The notes below the pieces were generated by a model that worked only from the letters and a program-made list of their open reading frames with translations, had not been told where the DNA came from and did not search any database. From Wyeomyia smithii (Eukaryota; Arthropoda; Insecta; Diptera; Culicidae), in assembly GCF_029784165.1 (NCBI RefSeq), contig NC_073696.1, positions 151,892,372 to 151,956,371 of the forward strand: a DNA stretch of 64,000 nucleotides. The letters run 5' to 3'. This document shows, in pieces, positions 47,552 to 60,622 of the stretch (within the stretch, counting starts at the first letter, position 1; the number at the start of each line of letters is the position of its first letter). Both the position numbers and the translations under genes were made by a program.

Positions 47552-48056
47552 TATAAAACATTGAACTTTTCAATTAGAATCGGAAAATATCTCACAGATA
47601 ACATTTTTGGCAATGCATTCGCATGTTGATATTAAAATGATGCTTTTAATAGTTTAGAGTTACCATAATTAATTAAATTTTATTTAATGGCAATCTAAGT
47701 TATTTTTGACGATAATGATTACAATTTTTCGCTTGAATTGGATTTTTGTGCTTGAAGCGGCTTTTTGTGCGTAGCTGGGTTATATCCTGGCTTTTGTGCT
47801 TTACTTTGTTACTAGATGGCGCTTCAAAACTCAAAAAATTGATTTGTGCCTCTGCTAAGTACAGAAATGCTAGGAAAAAAATTAGGTGTTTTTTAGTTCC
47901 TTAGATAAATACTAGATGTCGCTTCTTGTGGCTAAATTTTTGGCGCTTGAACAGGCTTTTTGTGCGTAGCTTGATGCTGGTGGTTTGTGTCTCGACTTAT
48001 CGCATTGGAAAAATTTTGGTGCTTGAATAGGCTTTTTGTGCGTAGCTTGACGCTGG
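47552..48056. other. Spacer with short repeats
   Basis: GGCTTTTTGTGCGTAGCT occurs at about 47760, 47957 and 48029, with TGCTTGAA or CGCTTGAA before each, and the phrase ACTAGATG(G/T)CGCTTC twice (47813 and 47930). This is an old, degenerate tandem repeat. No gene. Confidence 0.5.
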
Positions 48057-49310
48057 TAAAATATTTTTATATTTGGTGTAAAAAAGCCTTCTTCAGCTAA
48101 ACGTAAAAAAATGTAGTACTATGGCTTTTGGTAGAAAAAGAAACATACCAAGCATTATTATTTCCTTAGGAGATCAGGTAGTAGAGAAATGTGAACGAGT
48201 TAGGGACTTGGGAGTCATACTCGACTCAAAATTAACATTCACTGATCATAACAATACAATTATCAATAAGGTTAGTTTTATAAAACGTTTCTGCTATAAC
48301 TTCCAAGATCCATACACAATACAAACACTGTATAGTTCCTATGTCAGGTCACTTTTAGAATACTGTAGCATTGTATGGTCTCCGTTTTCTGCAACACATG
48401 TAGACAGAATAGAATCAGTGCAAAAACAATTCCTGTTATATGCACTTCGTAATCTACGATGGACATCATTTCCCCTACCATCATATGACGAACGCTGCAG
48501 ACTTATCGACATCCAATCATTAAAAGCCCGTTGTGAATTCGCAAAGATGTCATTTGTTAACGATATCGTATCTCAGCGTGTCGATTCACCCGAAATATTA
48601 TCAAAACTCAATTTTTATGTGCCTTCTAGAAATTTACGAACTCGGACTTTGTTTTCGTTAAATCATCAACGAAACAATTATGCTAAATACGGGCCCATTA
48701 ATCAAATGATGTTAGTGTATAACCAACACTGTGAAGCAAATGACTTCTCTATGTCGAAAACTAAATTAAAACAATATTTCAATTCAACGCGCAATTTAAA
48801 TCGATAGAAAATAATTATTGTAATAATCCGAATTAGATGAAGAAATTCTTGCACTAAAAAATCAACGAAAAATAATTTTTTTCGACGATCTCAAAGGTTT
48901 ACCATGTTGGTTAATTTATTTTTGTTGCAATTAAGTGGTATTTATATAGATTCAAACAAGTTTTGTTTATTAAATTAACAAGAATTCAAACCTAGGTTTT
49001 GATTCAAATTCCGAACACTTCCATGTAATTACTAAGAGATAGATAGGCAAACCGTCCCAACACTGACTGTCACTTTTTTCAACGCCTGCTGTTTCCCTGG
49101 AAGTGGCCCCACAGTGAAGAGCTATACATGACAGGGTAAAGGACATTCCGAGGAACGAAATGGTATATAATAATCATACTTTCGATTACTCTAGCTATAA
49201 TAATGTGGTTTTCATTCTAAAGTGCTCGAAGTTTGAGACTGTTCTAAGTTTGAGTCAAAACGGTATGTAGTCTACTTTTGTTTGACGAAATAAATAAATA
49301 AATAATATCG
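48057..49310 (+). mobile_element. 5'-truncated copy of the LINE
   Basis: It starts abruptly at AAAATATTTTTATATTTGGTG, corresponding to about 42637 of the full copy, and ends with the same GTAGTCTACTTTTGTTTGAC and AAATA tail (49266-49305). Between about 48857 and 49262 it carries some 400 bp absent from the other copy's 3' untranslated region, an insertion or a longer subfamily. 5' truncation is the normal outcome of LINE retrotransposition. Confidence 0.9.
48121..48807 (+). pseudogene. C-terminal fragment of LINE reverse transcriptase
   Basis: 228 open residues (MAFGRKRNIPSIIISLGDQV...STRNLNR) closely matching the C-terminal part encoded at 42702-43400, with a deletion of a few residues (INKASNMLSF against INKVSF). 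It lacks the YADD catalytic box and the endonuclease. No promoter. Confidence 0.9.
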
Positions 49311-50484
49311 CTTTTTTCAACTCTATTTTCAAAAAACTCATTAATTTGGCAATGAACACCTGAACCGCAACAGTATCATGATGGAGTACTTCCGATATTA
49401 TGATGAAGCTTATATTCTTAAGTGTTCCAGATTCTGAATAGTAAACAACGAAGGGATGAATGGTGGCTTGACTATCATTCCAATAACTACACGAATCACA
49501 AATTTATAAAGACGTATTAAAATGAGCTTGACTGTTCAATATTTTTAATTTTGCAATAACGTTCTCGTTTAATTTGCGTAAGCTTGATGGGCACCGATGA
49601 TAAGAAAAGGGTTTACAGCATTTGGGCTTGGTGTATTCCATTTTCACTTTATTCATCTTCACAAAATTCAAACTGTTACTAACACATCTGGAGTAGTGCA
49701 ATCGTATTTATATACGAAAACAGATATTATAGGTTATTAGTTGCGTACTTTACAAACAGTTATTATTAGTAAACAAGTAGGTAGTGTTGCACTACAAACA
49801 TATTTTTTTATAAAACTTCCGGCAAGGGGGAGCGTGTAGGTAGGCTAAGGTTTAGCGCTTGAGTTATTTATCCAATCGTTTTGTTGTCAAAGAATGAATT
49901 GTATATTTTTGATCAAGCATTCCAATAAACGTATGCTTTTTGCTGGAGAACCATGGACAAATTAGGAAAAACGTGTATTTTCCAAAATATTAATAATTTT
50001 TCGAGCTAAAATTAAAAATAACTCGAAAACCGGTGCTTTAGAATGTTTACCACCAAGAGCTTTTTGATTCAAAATGACTCTCTGCATCTTTTAAAACCAT
50101 CAGAATACAAATATTTTGAAAAATGTTTAAATTGAAATTTTAATTAAAAAATAATTCTACCATAAAAAAATTAAATTAAATTAAAATTCAACTCTTTTTT
50201 TTTTAATTGAAATTTGATGTTTATTTTTAAGTTTTTTTGGTCAAAAAATTTTTGTTTGTACAGTGTACAACTCATACAAATCATTCTCAGACAGTTTTTC
50301 TATGCAACCAACGGTTTCTGGGCTACAATGCTTCGAATAAAACCTATGCCAAAAGGCATACGCCCTTTTAGAATGTAACTCATGGGTGTAAAATAGTAGG
50401 AGGGTGGTATTCAAGACACGACCGCATGACGTTGACTACCGTATTCTTATATTCCATTGAAACAAATAGTAGAGGGAAATGCAA
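49311..50484. other. Gene-poor AT-rich region
   Basis: No gene or element recognised. The AT-rich part 50000-50260 is close to low complexity. Confidence 0.4.
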
Positions 50485-52640
50485 CGCTTATTTTACAAAA
50501 CTTCAAGGCACCAAAAGGTGCCAGTTGCCGATTATTCTTGTTTACTGGTTATTCCGTCCAGAATTCCAGCCATTTTAGTATTTTGCAGTAGCCACCAGCA
50601 TTACGGGTGAAACCGGCACGAGATGACCGGTACTATTCTGTTTTTCCTCCCTTCAGCTGCTAACTCCTAGCGTCCGTATGTAACCGGTACGGTTTAGTAA
50701 TGAAATTGATGGGGTGAAATGTTCGAACGGTACGTTTTATACCAAGGCTTCGTCAGATAATTAGAAAGAAGGAGGAGCTAAGTAGATGATGGAATGGTAA
50801 GGAAAATTTTTTTCTTGAAAGCTGTGCCGGCCGCTGTCGTAATATTAACACCAACACAAACATGCATTTTTGCAAGGTTTTTTCCGCTAGCAGCAGCATT
50901 TGGTAAAACAGAAAATTCAATTAGCCGCTTCTGTAACAAAATTTCGAGGCACCAAAAGGTGCCAGTTGCCGATTATTCTCGTTTACTGGTAGTCCGTCCA
51001 GAATTCCAGCCATTTTAGTATTTTGTAGTGCCATTTATTACTAACAGCCACCAGCATAACGGGTGAAACCGGCACGAGATGACCGGTACTCTTTTGTCTT
51101 TCCTCCTTTCAGCTACTAACACCTAGCGTCCACATGCCACTGGTGCGGTTTTGGAATCAAAATGATGGGGCACCGGCCGCTGTCGTAAAATTAACACCAA
51201 CAAAAAGATGCATATTTGCAAGGTTTTATCCGCCAGCAGCAGCATTTTGTAAAACAGAAAATTCAATTAGCCGCTTTTATTACACATTTTCGAGGCACCA
51301 AAAGGGGCCAGTTGCCGAATATATCCATGTTTTCTGGTTAGTCCGTTCAGAATTCTTTCAAGATAGCGTCCGTATGTAACCGGTACGGTTTAGTAATGAA
51401 ACTGATGGGGTGAAATGTTCATACGATACGTTTTATACCAAGGCTTCGTTAGATAATTAGAGAGAAGGAGGGGCTACATAGATGATGAAATGGTAGAGAC
51501 AAATGTTTCTTGAAAGCTGCGCCGGCCGCTGTCGTAATATTAACACCAACACAAACATGCATTTTTGCAAGGTTTTTTCCGCTAGCAGCAGCATTTGGTA
51601 AAACAGAAAATTCAATTAGCTGCTTCTGTAACAAAATTTCGAGGCACCAAAAGGTACCAGTTGCCGATTATTCTCGTTTACTGGTAGTCCGTCCAGAATT
51701 CCAGCCATTTTAGTATTTTGCAGTGCCTTTTATTACTAACAGCCACCAGCATAACGGGTGAAACCGGCACGAGATGATTGGTACTCTTTTGTCTTTTCTC
51801 CTTTCAGCTGCTAACACCTAGCGTCCACATGCCACTGGTGCGGTTTTGGAATCAAAATGATGGGGCGCCGACCGCTGTCGTAAAATTAACATCAACAAAA
51901 AGATGCATATTCGCAAGGTTTTATCCGCCAGCAGCAGCATTTTGTAAAACAGAAAATTCAATTAGCCGCTTCTATTACACAATTTCGAGGCACCAAAAGG
52001 GGCCAGTTGCCGAATATATCCTTGTTTTTGGTTAGTCCGTCCGGAATTCTCTCAAGATAGCGTCCGTATGTAACCAGTACGGTTTAGTAATGAAATTGAT
52101 GGGGTGAAATGTTCGAACGATACGTTTTATACCAAGGCTTCGTTAGATAATTAGAAAGAAGGAGGGGCTACATAGATGATGAAATGGTAGAGGCAAATGT
52201 TTCTTGAAAGCTGCGCCGGCCGCTGTCGTAATATTAACACCAACACAAACATGCATTTTTGCAAGGTTTCTTCAGCTAGCAGCAGCATTTGGTAAAACAG
52301 AAAATTCAATTAGCCGCTTCTGTACCAAAATTTCGAGGCACCAAAAGGTGCCAGTTGCCGATTATATTGTTGTTTTCTGGTTAGTCCGTCCAGAATTCCA
52401 GCCATTTAAGTGTTTTGCAGTAGCCATTTACTACTAAATGCCACCAGCATTACGGGTGGAACCGGCACGAGATGACTTGTACTATTTTGTCTTTCCTCCT
52501 CTCAGCTGCTATCACCTAGCGTCCGCATGTCACTGGTGCGGTTTTGGAATCAAAATGATGGGGCGCCGGCCGCTGTCGTAAAATTAACACCAACAAAAAG
52601 ATGCATATTTGCAAGGTTTTTCCGCTAGCAGCAGCATAAA
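50485..52640 (+). repeat. Tandem array with 695-bp higher-order period
   Basis: About six subunits of 340-360 bp alternate between two types. Type A carries TAGCGTCCGTATGTAACC (50670, 51366, 52060 approx.) and GGTGAAATGTTC; type B carries TAGCGTCCACATGCCACTGG or close variants (51126, 51820, 52516 approx.). Like types are 694-696 bp apart. Both share GCCGGCCGCTGTCGTAA, AAAACAGAAAATTCAATTAG and GAGGCACCAAAAGG. Short frames such as TPTQTCIFARFFPLAAAFGK recur in each copy, but stops and phase differ, so I do not call genes. Confidence 0.9.
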
Positions 52641-53238
52641 CATCGGAAACAGAAAGTGACAACAACAATAACAACAAAGTCAGATCAATTGTATCCGTTA
52701 GTGTCGATTGTGCTTGGGAAGAGAGGTAGTGATTGGCTGCGTGGTATGATTTGGACAATCGATATTGATTACCAATTTTTCAATAGTGTATCTTCAAAAA
52801 TAGTTTGTTTTTGTTACATAAATTTAACCGTAAAAGAATTTCTGATCGATTGATGCCAAAACCTCGAAAACCTGATTATAGATTACTGCAAAATAAGCGC
52901 TCAAAACCTGACCACTTTTCCCTGGTTTTCCCTGGTTGAATTACTAGATTTTCAAATTCAGGGGCCTAATTTCGATATAGACGTTAGTCAACGTCAAAAT
53001 CTCTCCATCTGTGAAAAATGCTCAGTTTGCTAAGCCAAATACGTGTGCAAAGTTTCGTTCAAATAAAAAATGGTCGATATTCGACCATAGGTCATTTGGC
53101 GCGATCTTGCTCATTTGTAAAAATAGATTTACATGAATGCTTAAATCCAATAAAGGTACATTCACTCTTAGTGTTCTAAAATATTGATGTTGTAATTGGA
53201 ATATTAAATATGAAATTTGACGTAATGTTAGTGCTCAA
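52641..53238. other. Unassigned region
   Basis: No gene or element recognised. Confidence 0.35.
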
Positions 53239-54043
53239 CCCTTTATAAGGCAGTGGCAACTATATTGCCACCAACAGAATTTATTTTTTTCGCTGCACTA
53301 AGAATTTTGTTTTTAAATTTGGCTTAACCAAAGACTTCTAAATGTGTTTTAGAACACTTCAGTTTTTTCTAGGACTGCTTGAAATGTACAATATTGATTT
53401 TGGGATCATTTTTATGTGCGATTTTAGACCGTCTTTAGGAAATTCATTTTAATTTGGTGAAATCCAACAAATTGGTAAGTTTTTCACCAGGAACATTCTA
53501 TTCAGGACCTGCTGTGTTAGGCTATTCAGTTTTTTCGTTAAAATACATGGTGTATTGGACAACAGATTTCAAATTTCTTCCTAAATTTTGTTTTTGAATA
53601 CCACTCGAAAAATCCTTTACTTCGATCTTTTCCATGCAAAGTAAATAAAGTCCTAATTAATTCTAATTACTATGATTTTCCATTTCTTATAATTTCAAAA
53701 AAACAAGCTTACAATGCAGCTGCAAAAAAATTGCTTCCATCGTTTTTGGGATTAACGGGCAGTGGCAACTATATTGCCACCAACGTTTGTGCCGTTAACG
53801 GGCAGTGGCAACTATATTGCCACCAACATCGTGGCGTTAACGTGCAGTGGCAACTATATTGCCACCAATGTTTTTGGGGGAAACGGGCAGTGGCAACTCT
53901 ATTGCCACCAATTTTTTCAATTGATTCAATAGTGAATTTTTCAACAAAGGTACATTTGCGTTGTTTCTTCTGTAAGGAATATTATTATATTATTTATTAA
54001 AGTTTATGTCGATTCCTTGCGTAGTTATAGGCCTTATAAAGGG
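53239..54043. mobile_element. TTAA-type (piggyBac-like) MITE
   Basis: Ends CCCTTTATAAGGC (53239) and GCCTTATAAAGGG (54031-54043) are exact inverted repeats. The right end is followed by TTAA (54044-54047); the left is preceded by TCAA, one change from TTAA. 805 bp, non-coding. The end sequence and the TTAA fit piggyBac-derived MITEs. It carries five copies of a GTGGCAA/TTGCCAC hairpin. Confidence 0.75.
53757..53912 (+). repeat. Hairpin minisatellite inside the MITE
   Basis: Four units, 42-43 bp apart, each with GTGGCAACTATATTGCCAC (starts about 53762, 53805, 53847, 53890; the last has CTCTA), forming a 7-bp stem with a 5-nt loop, and mostly preceded by AACGGGCA. A fifth copy sits right beside the left terminus at about 53253. 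Confidence 0.9.
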
Positions 54044-54047
54044 TTAA

Positions 54048-54104
54048 GAAATAGCGAAATAAAAGAAATCACTCTTAATTTCGAACAATTTAATCACGAG
54101 CGAT
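54048..54104. other. Spacer
   Basis: Nothing recognised. Confidence 0.3.
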
Positions 54105-54555
54105 ACCGAGAACGTTCAAATAGTACGATACCACATTTAAATGATGTTGAGGCTATATATATATATATTTATCAAAGCAGGTATAGTTTTGAATAGTCTT
54201 TGAATTTCTTTTCTTTCCAAAATTTTTAAACCACATATCAAATTAATATGAAGTTTGTTATTTGTATGTTTGAGAGATGACTCGTTTGTATGACACTAGT
54301 TATGTTCAAATAAGTCGTGTAATACTTGAGATTATAGACTTTCGTTGTTTTAACAATCTAATACATAACGGTTGCTTAAGTTCGATTATAATCAAATGAA
54401 GGGGGAACGTATAGGGCAGCCAAACTTTGACACCACGTGTTCAATCATAATTCATCAGTTAATCCTTTATTAGCCCGTTCATTTGATATCAATATTGTTC
54501 AAATCGGTTGTGTAATTTCTATGATAATGAAGTTTCGTGATTTTCACAATTCGAT

Positions 54556-54920
54556 TAGTGATGGGAAATATCGAGCAAAATCGTTAACGATAACATCGAC
54601 AGTTTCCAAGATTTTATCGATATTATCGATAATTTTCGAAGAGGGGGCGATGTTGCAAAAGCAAGGATAATGTTTGTTCACTAGTAAATTTTACCGAAGT
54701 CTATTCGGTCAGTAGAGAATTGGGAACAAAAATTGGCTATTTTGGATAACTACTATATGATATTTTGCAAGTGCAAAAAAATAATTCGCATACTTTGTGC
54801 CACCTGAACTGCCACCTGCGACTTATCGATAATTATCGTTAGCGCCAAAATTTGACGATATTATCAATATGCAGCGATTATCGATATTACCGATAAATAT
54901 CGATAACTTTCCTATCACTA
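54556..54920. mobile_element. hAT-like MITE inside the left arm of the foldback
   Basis: Ends TAGTGATGGGAAA and TTTCCTATCACTA pair with one mismatch. Flanks AATTCGAT (54548-54555) and ATTTTGAT (54921-54928) agree at 6 of 8, an aged 8-bp duplication. The interior is rich in ATCGATA motifs in both orientations. Confidence 0.8.
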
Positions 54921-55674
54921 ATTTTGATAAGGGTCATTCTATGTCAAGTGATCAGACAAATGCAACGACCCTCTCCGATTCACTTCAAAATGAAAAAAAT
55001 GACTTATTTTAGGTCGAAACTAAAAAATCCAGGGTTTTTGTGACCCCCCTGCGATTGCGGGGCCCTCCATTTTTGTATTTTTTGACAAAAAATCATTTTC
55101 CATGTTTTGGAAAAACATCATATCTCAGAGACCGTAAGAGCTACAGACAATTTTAAACACTCTTTTTGAAGGTTATTAAATTTACAATCGAATGGCCAGA
55201 TTTTGCAAACAGTGTTGCCAATATTGATATTTTTACGTTTAAAAACTAAAACTTCGTTTATCTCAAAACACCCCAGATTTTTTATAAATCTGATGTCACC
55301 AATGTGTTGAGCGGAAAATTTTATATAAGAATCACCTATCCACAAAATGCAATATGCGCCGTTGCGGAGATATTCAACTTTCAAGATAACGAGTTCGCTC
55401 AATTCCAACAATAAGCTTACAAATGCGATAAGCCTTCTTAAAACGCATCCCAAACTAAATCACCGCTTCAAATCTCAAAAACTGGTTTCTCACATTCTAC
55501 TTGATGGTACCTGAATTATCAGCCATTAAAGTACAACGTGCGTTTCATAAATTATATTTATTTAACAAGTTTGTCAGAAATTAACGTTTGATTTTTGTAG
55601 TACGTGACGATTTTTGCTTAACTTTTGGAGTTAAATTGAAATAGGTACCCGATCAGAGCTTGACAATGTCTTCA

Positions 55675-56082
55675 TTAAAATGGTAGCGTCCGCTTGAGGT
55701 GTCGCCGAATGCATTCCTCGGATCCCTGAAACAGATTTAACTGAATCGAACCTGGCAGCACTGACAACTGGCGGATTTTATCGCTCGTTTTATTACAAAT
55801 TTGAAATTTTTCTTTGAGTTGCCGAACCATTTCCTCTCCAGCACTTTCTAGACCTTCATTTTGCTGACTAGAAACAGCCTCAAAAGATTTTTTTAAAGCT
55901 TTTGATGCCTTGAGTAATTTTTCTCCACTGTATTTATTAACGGGGTATTGACCAAGAGATTGCAAAACCGTGTTACGGCAAACCAGCTGTGTCTTTACTA
56001 TACAAGTAAACAAATAAAACAGGTTTAAAACAATTTCAAATAAAACAAAACAATAGTGACATCGTAGAAGTGAGCTAATCAT
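55675..56082 (-). CDS. Hypothetical 135-residue protein in the foldback centre
   Basis: MISSLLRCHYCFVLFEIVLN starts with a hydrophobic stretch, followed by a soluble Lys/Glu-rich helical part: QYPVNKYSGEKLLKASKALK, EEMVRQLKEKFQICN and SDKIRQLSVLPG. This second half has the look of the N-terminal region of a transposon-encoded protein that I recall only vaguely from arthropods. The last 25 residues may be in a shifted frame, so the real protein may have continued. The hydrophobic start may be non-coding. No catalytic motif. Confidence 0.35.
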   Translation of the reverse strand: MISSLLRCHYCFVLFEIVLNLFYLFTCIVKTQLVCRNTVLQSLGQYPVNKYSGEKLLKASKALKKSFEAVSSQQNEGLESAGEEMVRQLKEKFQICNKTSDKIRQLSVLPGSIQLNLFQGSEECIRRHLKRTLPF

Positions 56083-58305
56083 TTCATTTCCAATATGTTC
56101 ATGTTGTAAAGAATATAGTGTGAGAAACCCTATTACTCAGCTCATGCGTTCTCGTTCTCAGTGCTGCATCACATTGGATGCATGTCTTTCGACCTTCTAC
56201 TATTTCCTGCTTGTACTCATAAAACCTGTCATGAAGACATGACGAAATGATTTTTAAATTTTTATTACGAGCACCGCCATGGCAATTCAGCCGATTGCTG
56301 CGAAATATTGGCCAAACTGTTTTTCATGGCTTCAGCATATAGTTTGCAAACGTTGAACACCAGACCTAAGTTTGAACAAAATCCATTCTCGCGATGTTAA
56401 GTGCGATCGATTGTGATTTTCAGCTGTACACTTACTTTTTAAACTCCAACCTATTGAACACACCGTTTTTTTTTTCACTGTTGTGAAGATCAAATCAACC
56501 TGCGTATGTTTTGACAGAAACCACGTTATGAAAACAAAGGAGTAAACCATCAAAAAGGCCATGAGAAACCCACACTTGAGATGTGAAATAGTGCTTTTGT
56601 TTCAAGTGAGTTTCAACATTTGGTCACATTTGTTGTGTGAATTTAACGAACTCGTTATCTTAAAAGTTGAACATCTCAACAACGGCGCATATTGCATTTT
56701 GTGGATAGGTGATTCTGATGTAAAATTTTCCGCTCAACACATTGGTGACATCAGATTTTAAAAAAAAAATCTGGGGTGTTTTGAGATAAACGAAGCTTTA
56801 ATTTTTAAACGTAAAAATATCATTATTAGCAACACTGTTTGCAAAATCTGATGATGCCATTCGATTGATAATTTAATAACCTTCAAAAAGAGTGTCTAAT
56901 ATTCTCTGTAGCTCTTAGAGTCTCTGAGATATGATGTTTTTCCAAAACATGGAAAATGATTTTTTGTCAAAAAACACAAAAATGGAGGGCCCCGCAATTG
57001 GAGGGGGTCGTCCGATTGGCCAAAAACTCTGGAACTCTGGAAAACAAGTCATTTTATTCATTTTGAAGCGAATCGAAGAGGGTCGTTGCATTTGCCTGAT
57101 CACTTGACATGGAATGACCCATACATTACAGACGAAATTACAGTCCGATTACAGCAAAATTCAATAGGGTGTTATGAGGCAGCTAGACCTTTCATTTGAC
57201 ACTAATTTTGTAGAAATCGGTTCAACCGTCTCTGAGAAAAGTGAATGAGTTTATATAGTCTTCGGAATATGTTTCTTTTCATAGCTGGATTTCACATTTT
57301 TAAACATAACAGGCAAAGTAATAATCTGTTTGCAAAAAAATCTATAGGGTCTTATGGGGCAATAAGACCTTCCATATGACACTGATTTTATGAAAATCGG
57401 TCTTGTCATCTCTGAGAAACATGAGTGAGATTAAATAGTCTCCAGAACACGTTTCTTTCTATAACTTCTGAACCACAAGTTCAATCTTCAGAAAATTCGA
57501 AAGTTAAGGATTTTTTAGGTAGCCCGTTCATTTGCAATTAATTTTGTTGAGAGATTTTGTTCTCAGAAATGGCTGAACCGATTTTCATAAAATCAGTGTC
57601 AAATGGAAGGTCTAGTTGCCCCATAAGACTCGATTGATTTGTTTTGAAATCGGACTAATACTTTGCCTGTTATGCTTGAAAATGTGAAATCTAGCTATGA
57701 AAAGGAACATATTCCGAAGACTACTTGAACTCACTCACTTTTCCCAGAGATGGCTGACCCGATTTCCACAAAATTAGTGTCAATTAATAAGTCTAGCTGC
57801 CTCATAACACCCTATTGAATTTTACTGTAATCGAACTGTAACTTCGTCTGTAATGTACCGAAATGTGAAAATCACGAAACTTCATTATCTCAGATACTAC
57901 ACAACCGATTTGATCAATATTATTATCAGATGAGCGGGCTAGTTAAGGGTTAACTGATGAATTATGATTGAACACGTATTTTCAAAGTTTGGATGCCCTA
58001 TACGTTACCATTTCATTTGATTATAATCGAACTTAAGCAACCGTTATGTATTAAATTGTTAATAAAACAACGAAAGTCTATTATCTCATGGATTACATGA
58101 CTTATTTGAACATAACTAGTGTCATACGAACGAGTCATCTCTCGAACTTACAAATAACAAACTTCATAACAATTTGATATGTGGCTCAAAAGTTATGAAA
58201 GGAAAAGAAATTCAAAGACTATTTAAAACTATACCTGCTTTGATCGATATATGTGGCCTCAACTTATTTTAAATGTGGTGTCGTACTAATTGAACGTTTC
58301 AAATT

Positions 58306-58469
58306 CATTGATTTCTTGCGATGTATTTAAAGTCTGTAAATGCACGACGAATCGGCCATAGGATATGATCGGAATTAAAAAACAAATCGTTTAAAATGAT
58401 TGGTTTTGTCGAAATGACAACATCCTCGTTATTATTTAGTATTTGGTTATTTTGAATTTTTTTTCACGA
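58306..58469. other. Spacer
   Basis: Nothing recognised. Confidence 0.3.
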
Positions 58470-59345
58470 ACCGGAAGTCGCCATCTTGGATTCCAAAATG
58501 GTATTTAGATAATTTCTGGCCTCTGAGCGTCATTCTGGTTGAAGAAACATCCATATTGGTTGTTTTTCGATTATTTTCGGTTGTTTCCCAGAAACCGGAA
58601 GTCGACACCCTAGAATCCAAAATGGGGTCTGTGGTCGATTTCAGCTGCTGTGTATCATTCTAGATCCGGAGATATTCATGTTAGACGAAAATCGGCCATT
58701 TTTGGCTGTTTTCCAGAAACCAGAAGTTGCCATCCTACAATTCATAATGGTGTCTGAGATCAATTTTTAGCTTCTTGCAACATTCTGGCTCCAGAGATAC
58801 TCATATTGGGTGGTATTTGGTCACTTTGGGCTGTTTTTCAGAAACCTAGAGTCGTCATTTTGGCCTTTAAAATTGCCTGTGAAATCAATTTCTGTCATCT
58901 GGGCGTAATTCTGGTGCCGAAAACATTCATATTGAATGGTATTTGATCATTTCCGGCTGTTTGCCAAACACCGAAAGTCACCACCTTAAAATTCAAGATT
59001 GTGTCTGTGATCAATTTTCAGCTTCTGTGGTTCCAGAGATACTCATATATAATGGGAATCGTCCATTTCAGGCTGTTTTCCAGAAACCAGAAATTGCCAT
59101 CTCACAATTCAAAATGTTGTCTGAAGTCGATTTGTGGCTCCAGTGCATCAATACGATTCCGGAAATACCCATATTGGGTGGAAGTTGGTCGTTTGCCGCT
59201 GTCTTTCTGAAACCGAGAGTCATCATTTTGGATTTCATAATGGCATTTGGAGACAATTTCTGGATTTTGAACGCCATACTGGTTAAAGAAACACTCATAT
59301 TGGGTAGTATTTGGTCATTTTCAGCTGTTTTCAATCGATGGAGAT
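58470..59345 (+). repeat. Degenerate 125-bp tandem repeat (seven units)
   Basis: Units share CCAGAAACC(G/A)GAAGT(C/T)G, CCAAAATGG, ATTCTGG and CTCATATTGGGTGGTATTTG. The last motif recurs at about 58551, 58675, 58801, 58927, 59041, 59168 and 59293, i.e. every 114-127 bp. Long frames through it (such as 58943-59611) come from the repeat and are not called. Confidence 0.85.
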
Positions 59346-59974
<629 letters not shown>

Positions 59975-60622
59975 TATGTTATATTAGATACAGGCGCTGA
60001 CATCAGCGTTATCAAAATTAATAAAATACCACCAACACAACCAGTCGACTCAAACAATAAAATTCAATTGACAGGAATTACAAACCAAACAATAGAGACA
60101 ATAGCAACCACTACCACACAATTAGACTTCGGAAACGGCTTGGTGATAAACCATGCGTTTCACGTCGTAGATAGCGATTTTCCTACAGTCACTGATGGCA
60201 TTTTAGGACGAGATTTCCTCGCTACCAACAGATGCATCATGTACTACGAAAGTTGGCTGTTGAATTTTTCTGTAAATAATACCCCTGTGTCTTTGCCAAT
60301 AGAAGACACAGTAGATAAAAATTATATCATACCAGCAAGATGTGAAGTAATCAAAAAACTTCACGATCTTCGAATCAATGAGGACATGATAGTGGTTTCG
60401 CAAGAACTAAATCCAGGAGTGTTCTGTGGAAGTTCTATCATATCCCCGAAAATACCTTTTATTAAAATTTTAAATATAACAGAACAAACTGTAAATATAC
60501 CACTTAAGATTTTTAATTGTAAGATACAATTAGAACCACTTAGCAATTATAAAATATTGGAAAACAAGAAAAACCAACACAAAAATAATCAACGTGAACA
60601 AGAAATTTTTAAAAAATATTAA
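59975..60622 (+). pseudogene. Protease region of element 3
   Basis: Opens directly at VILDTGADISVI, the aspartic protease active site (59984-60001), with the ILGRDFL motif (about 60200-60220) farther on. The frame is open to 60620-60622. A continuing frame (60594 onwards) overlaps its end, so a shift separates it from the reverse transcriptase. Confidence 0.85.

Larger units (their letters stand above)
54105..58305. mobile_element. Large nested foldback element
   Basis: Outer arms 54105-54555 and 57867-58305 and inner arms 54930-55495 and 56560-57118 are inverted repeats of each other in the right order, with many substitutions. The right side holds an extra 740 bp (57120-57866), itself an inverted repeat (about 57140-57430 against 57550-57860). 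The left side holds a hAT MITE at the matching place. The centre (55496-56560) has one minus-strand frame. Long inverted arms around a small frame suggest a DNA transposon of unknown type. Confidence 0.75.

Noticed and set aside
50794..52437. A gene family reading TPTQTCIFARFFPLAAAFGK in each unit
   Set aside because: The frame is carried by the tandem repeat; units of the other type read differently and boundaries do not fit exons.
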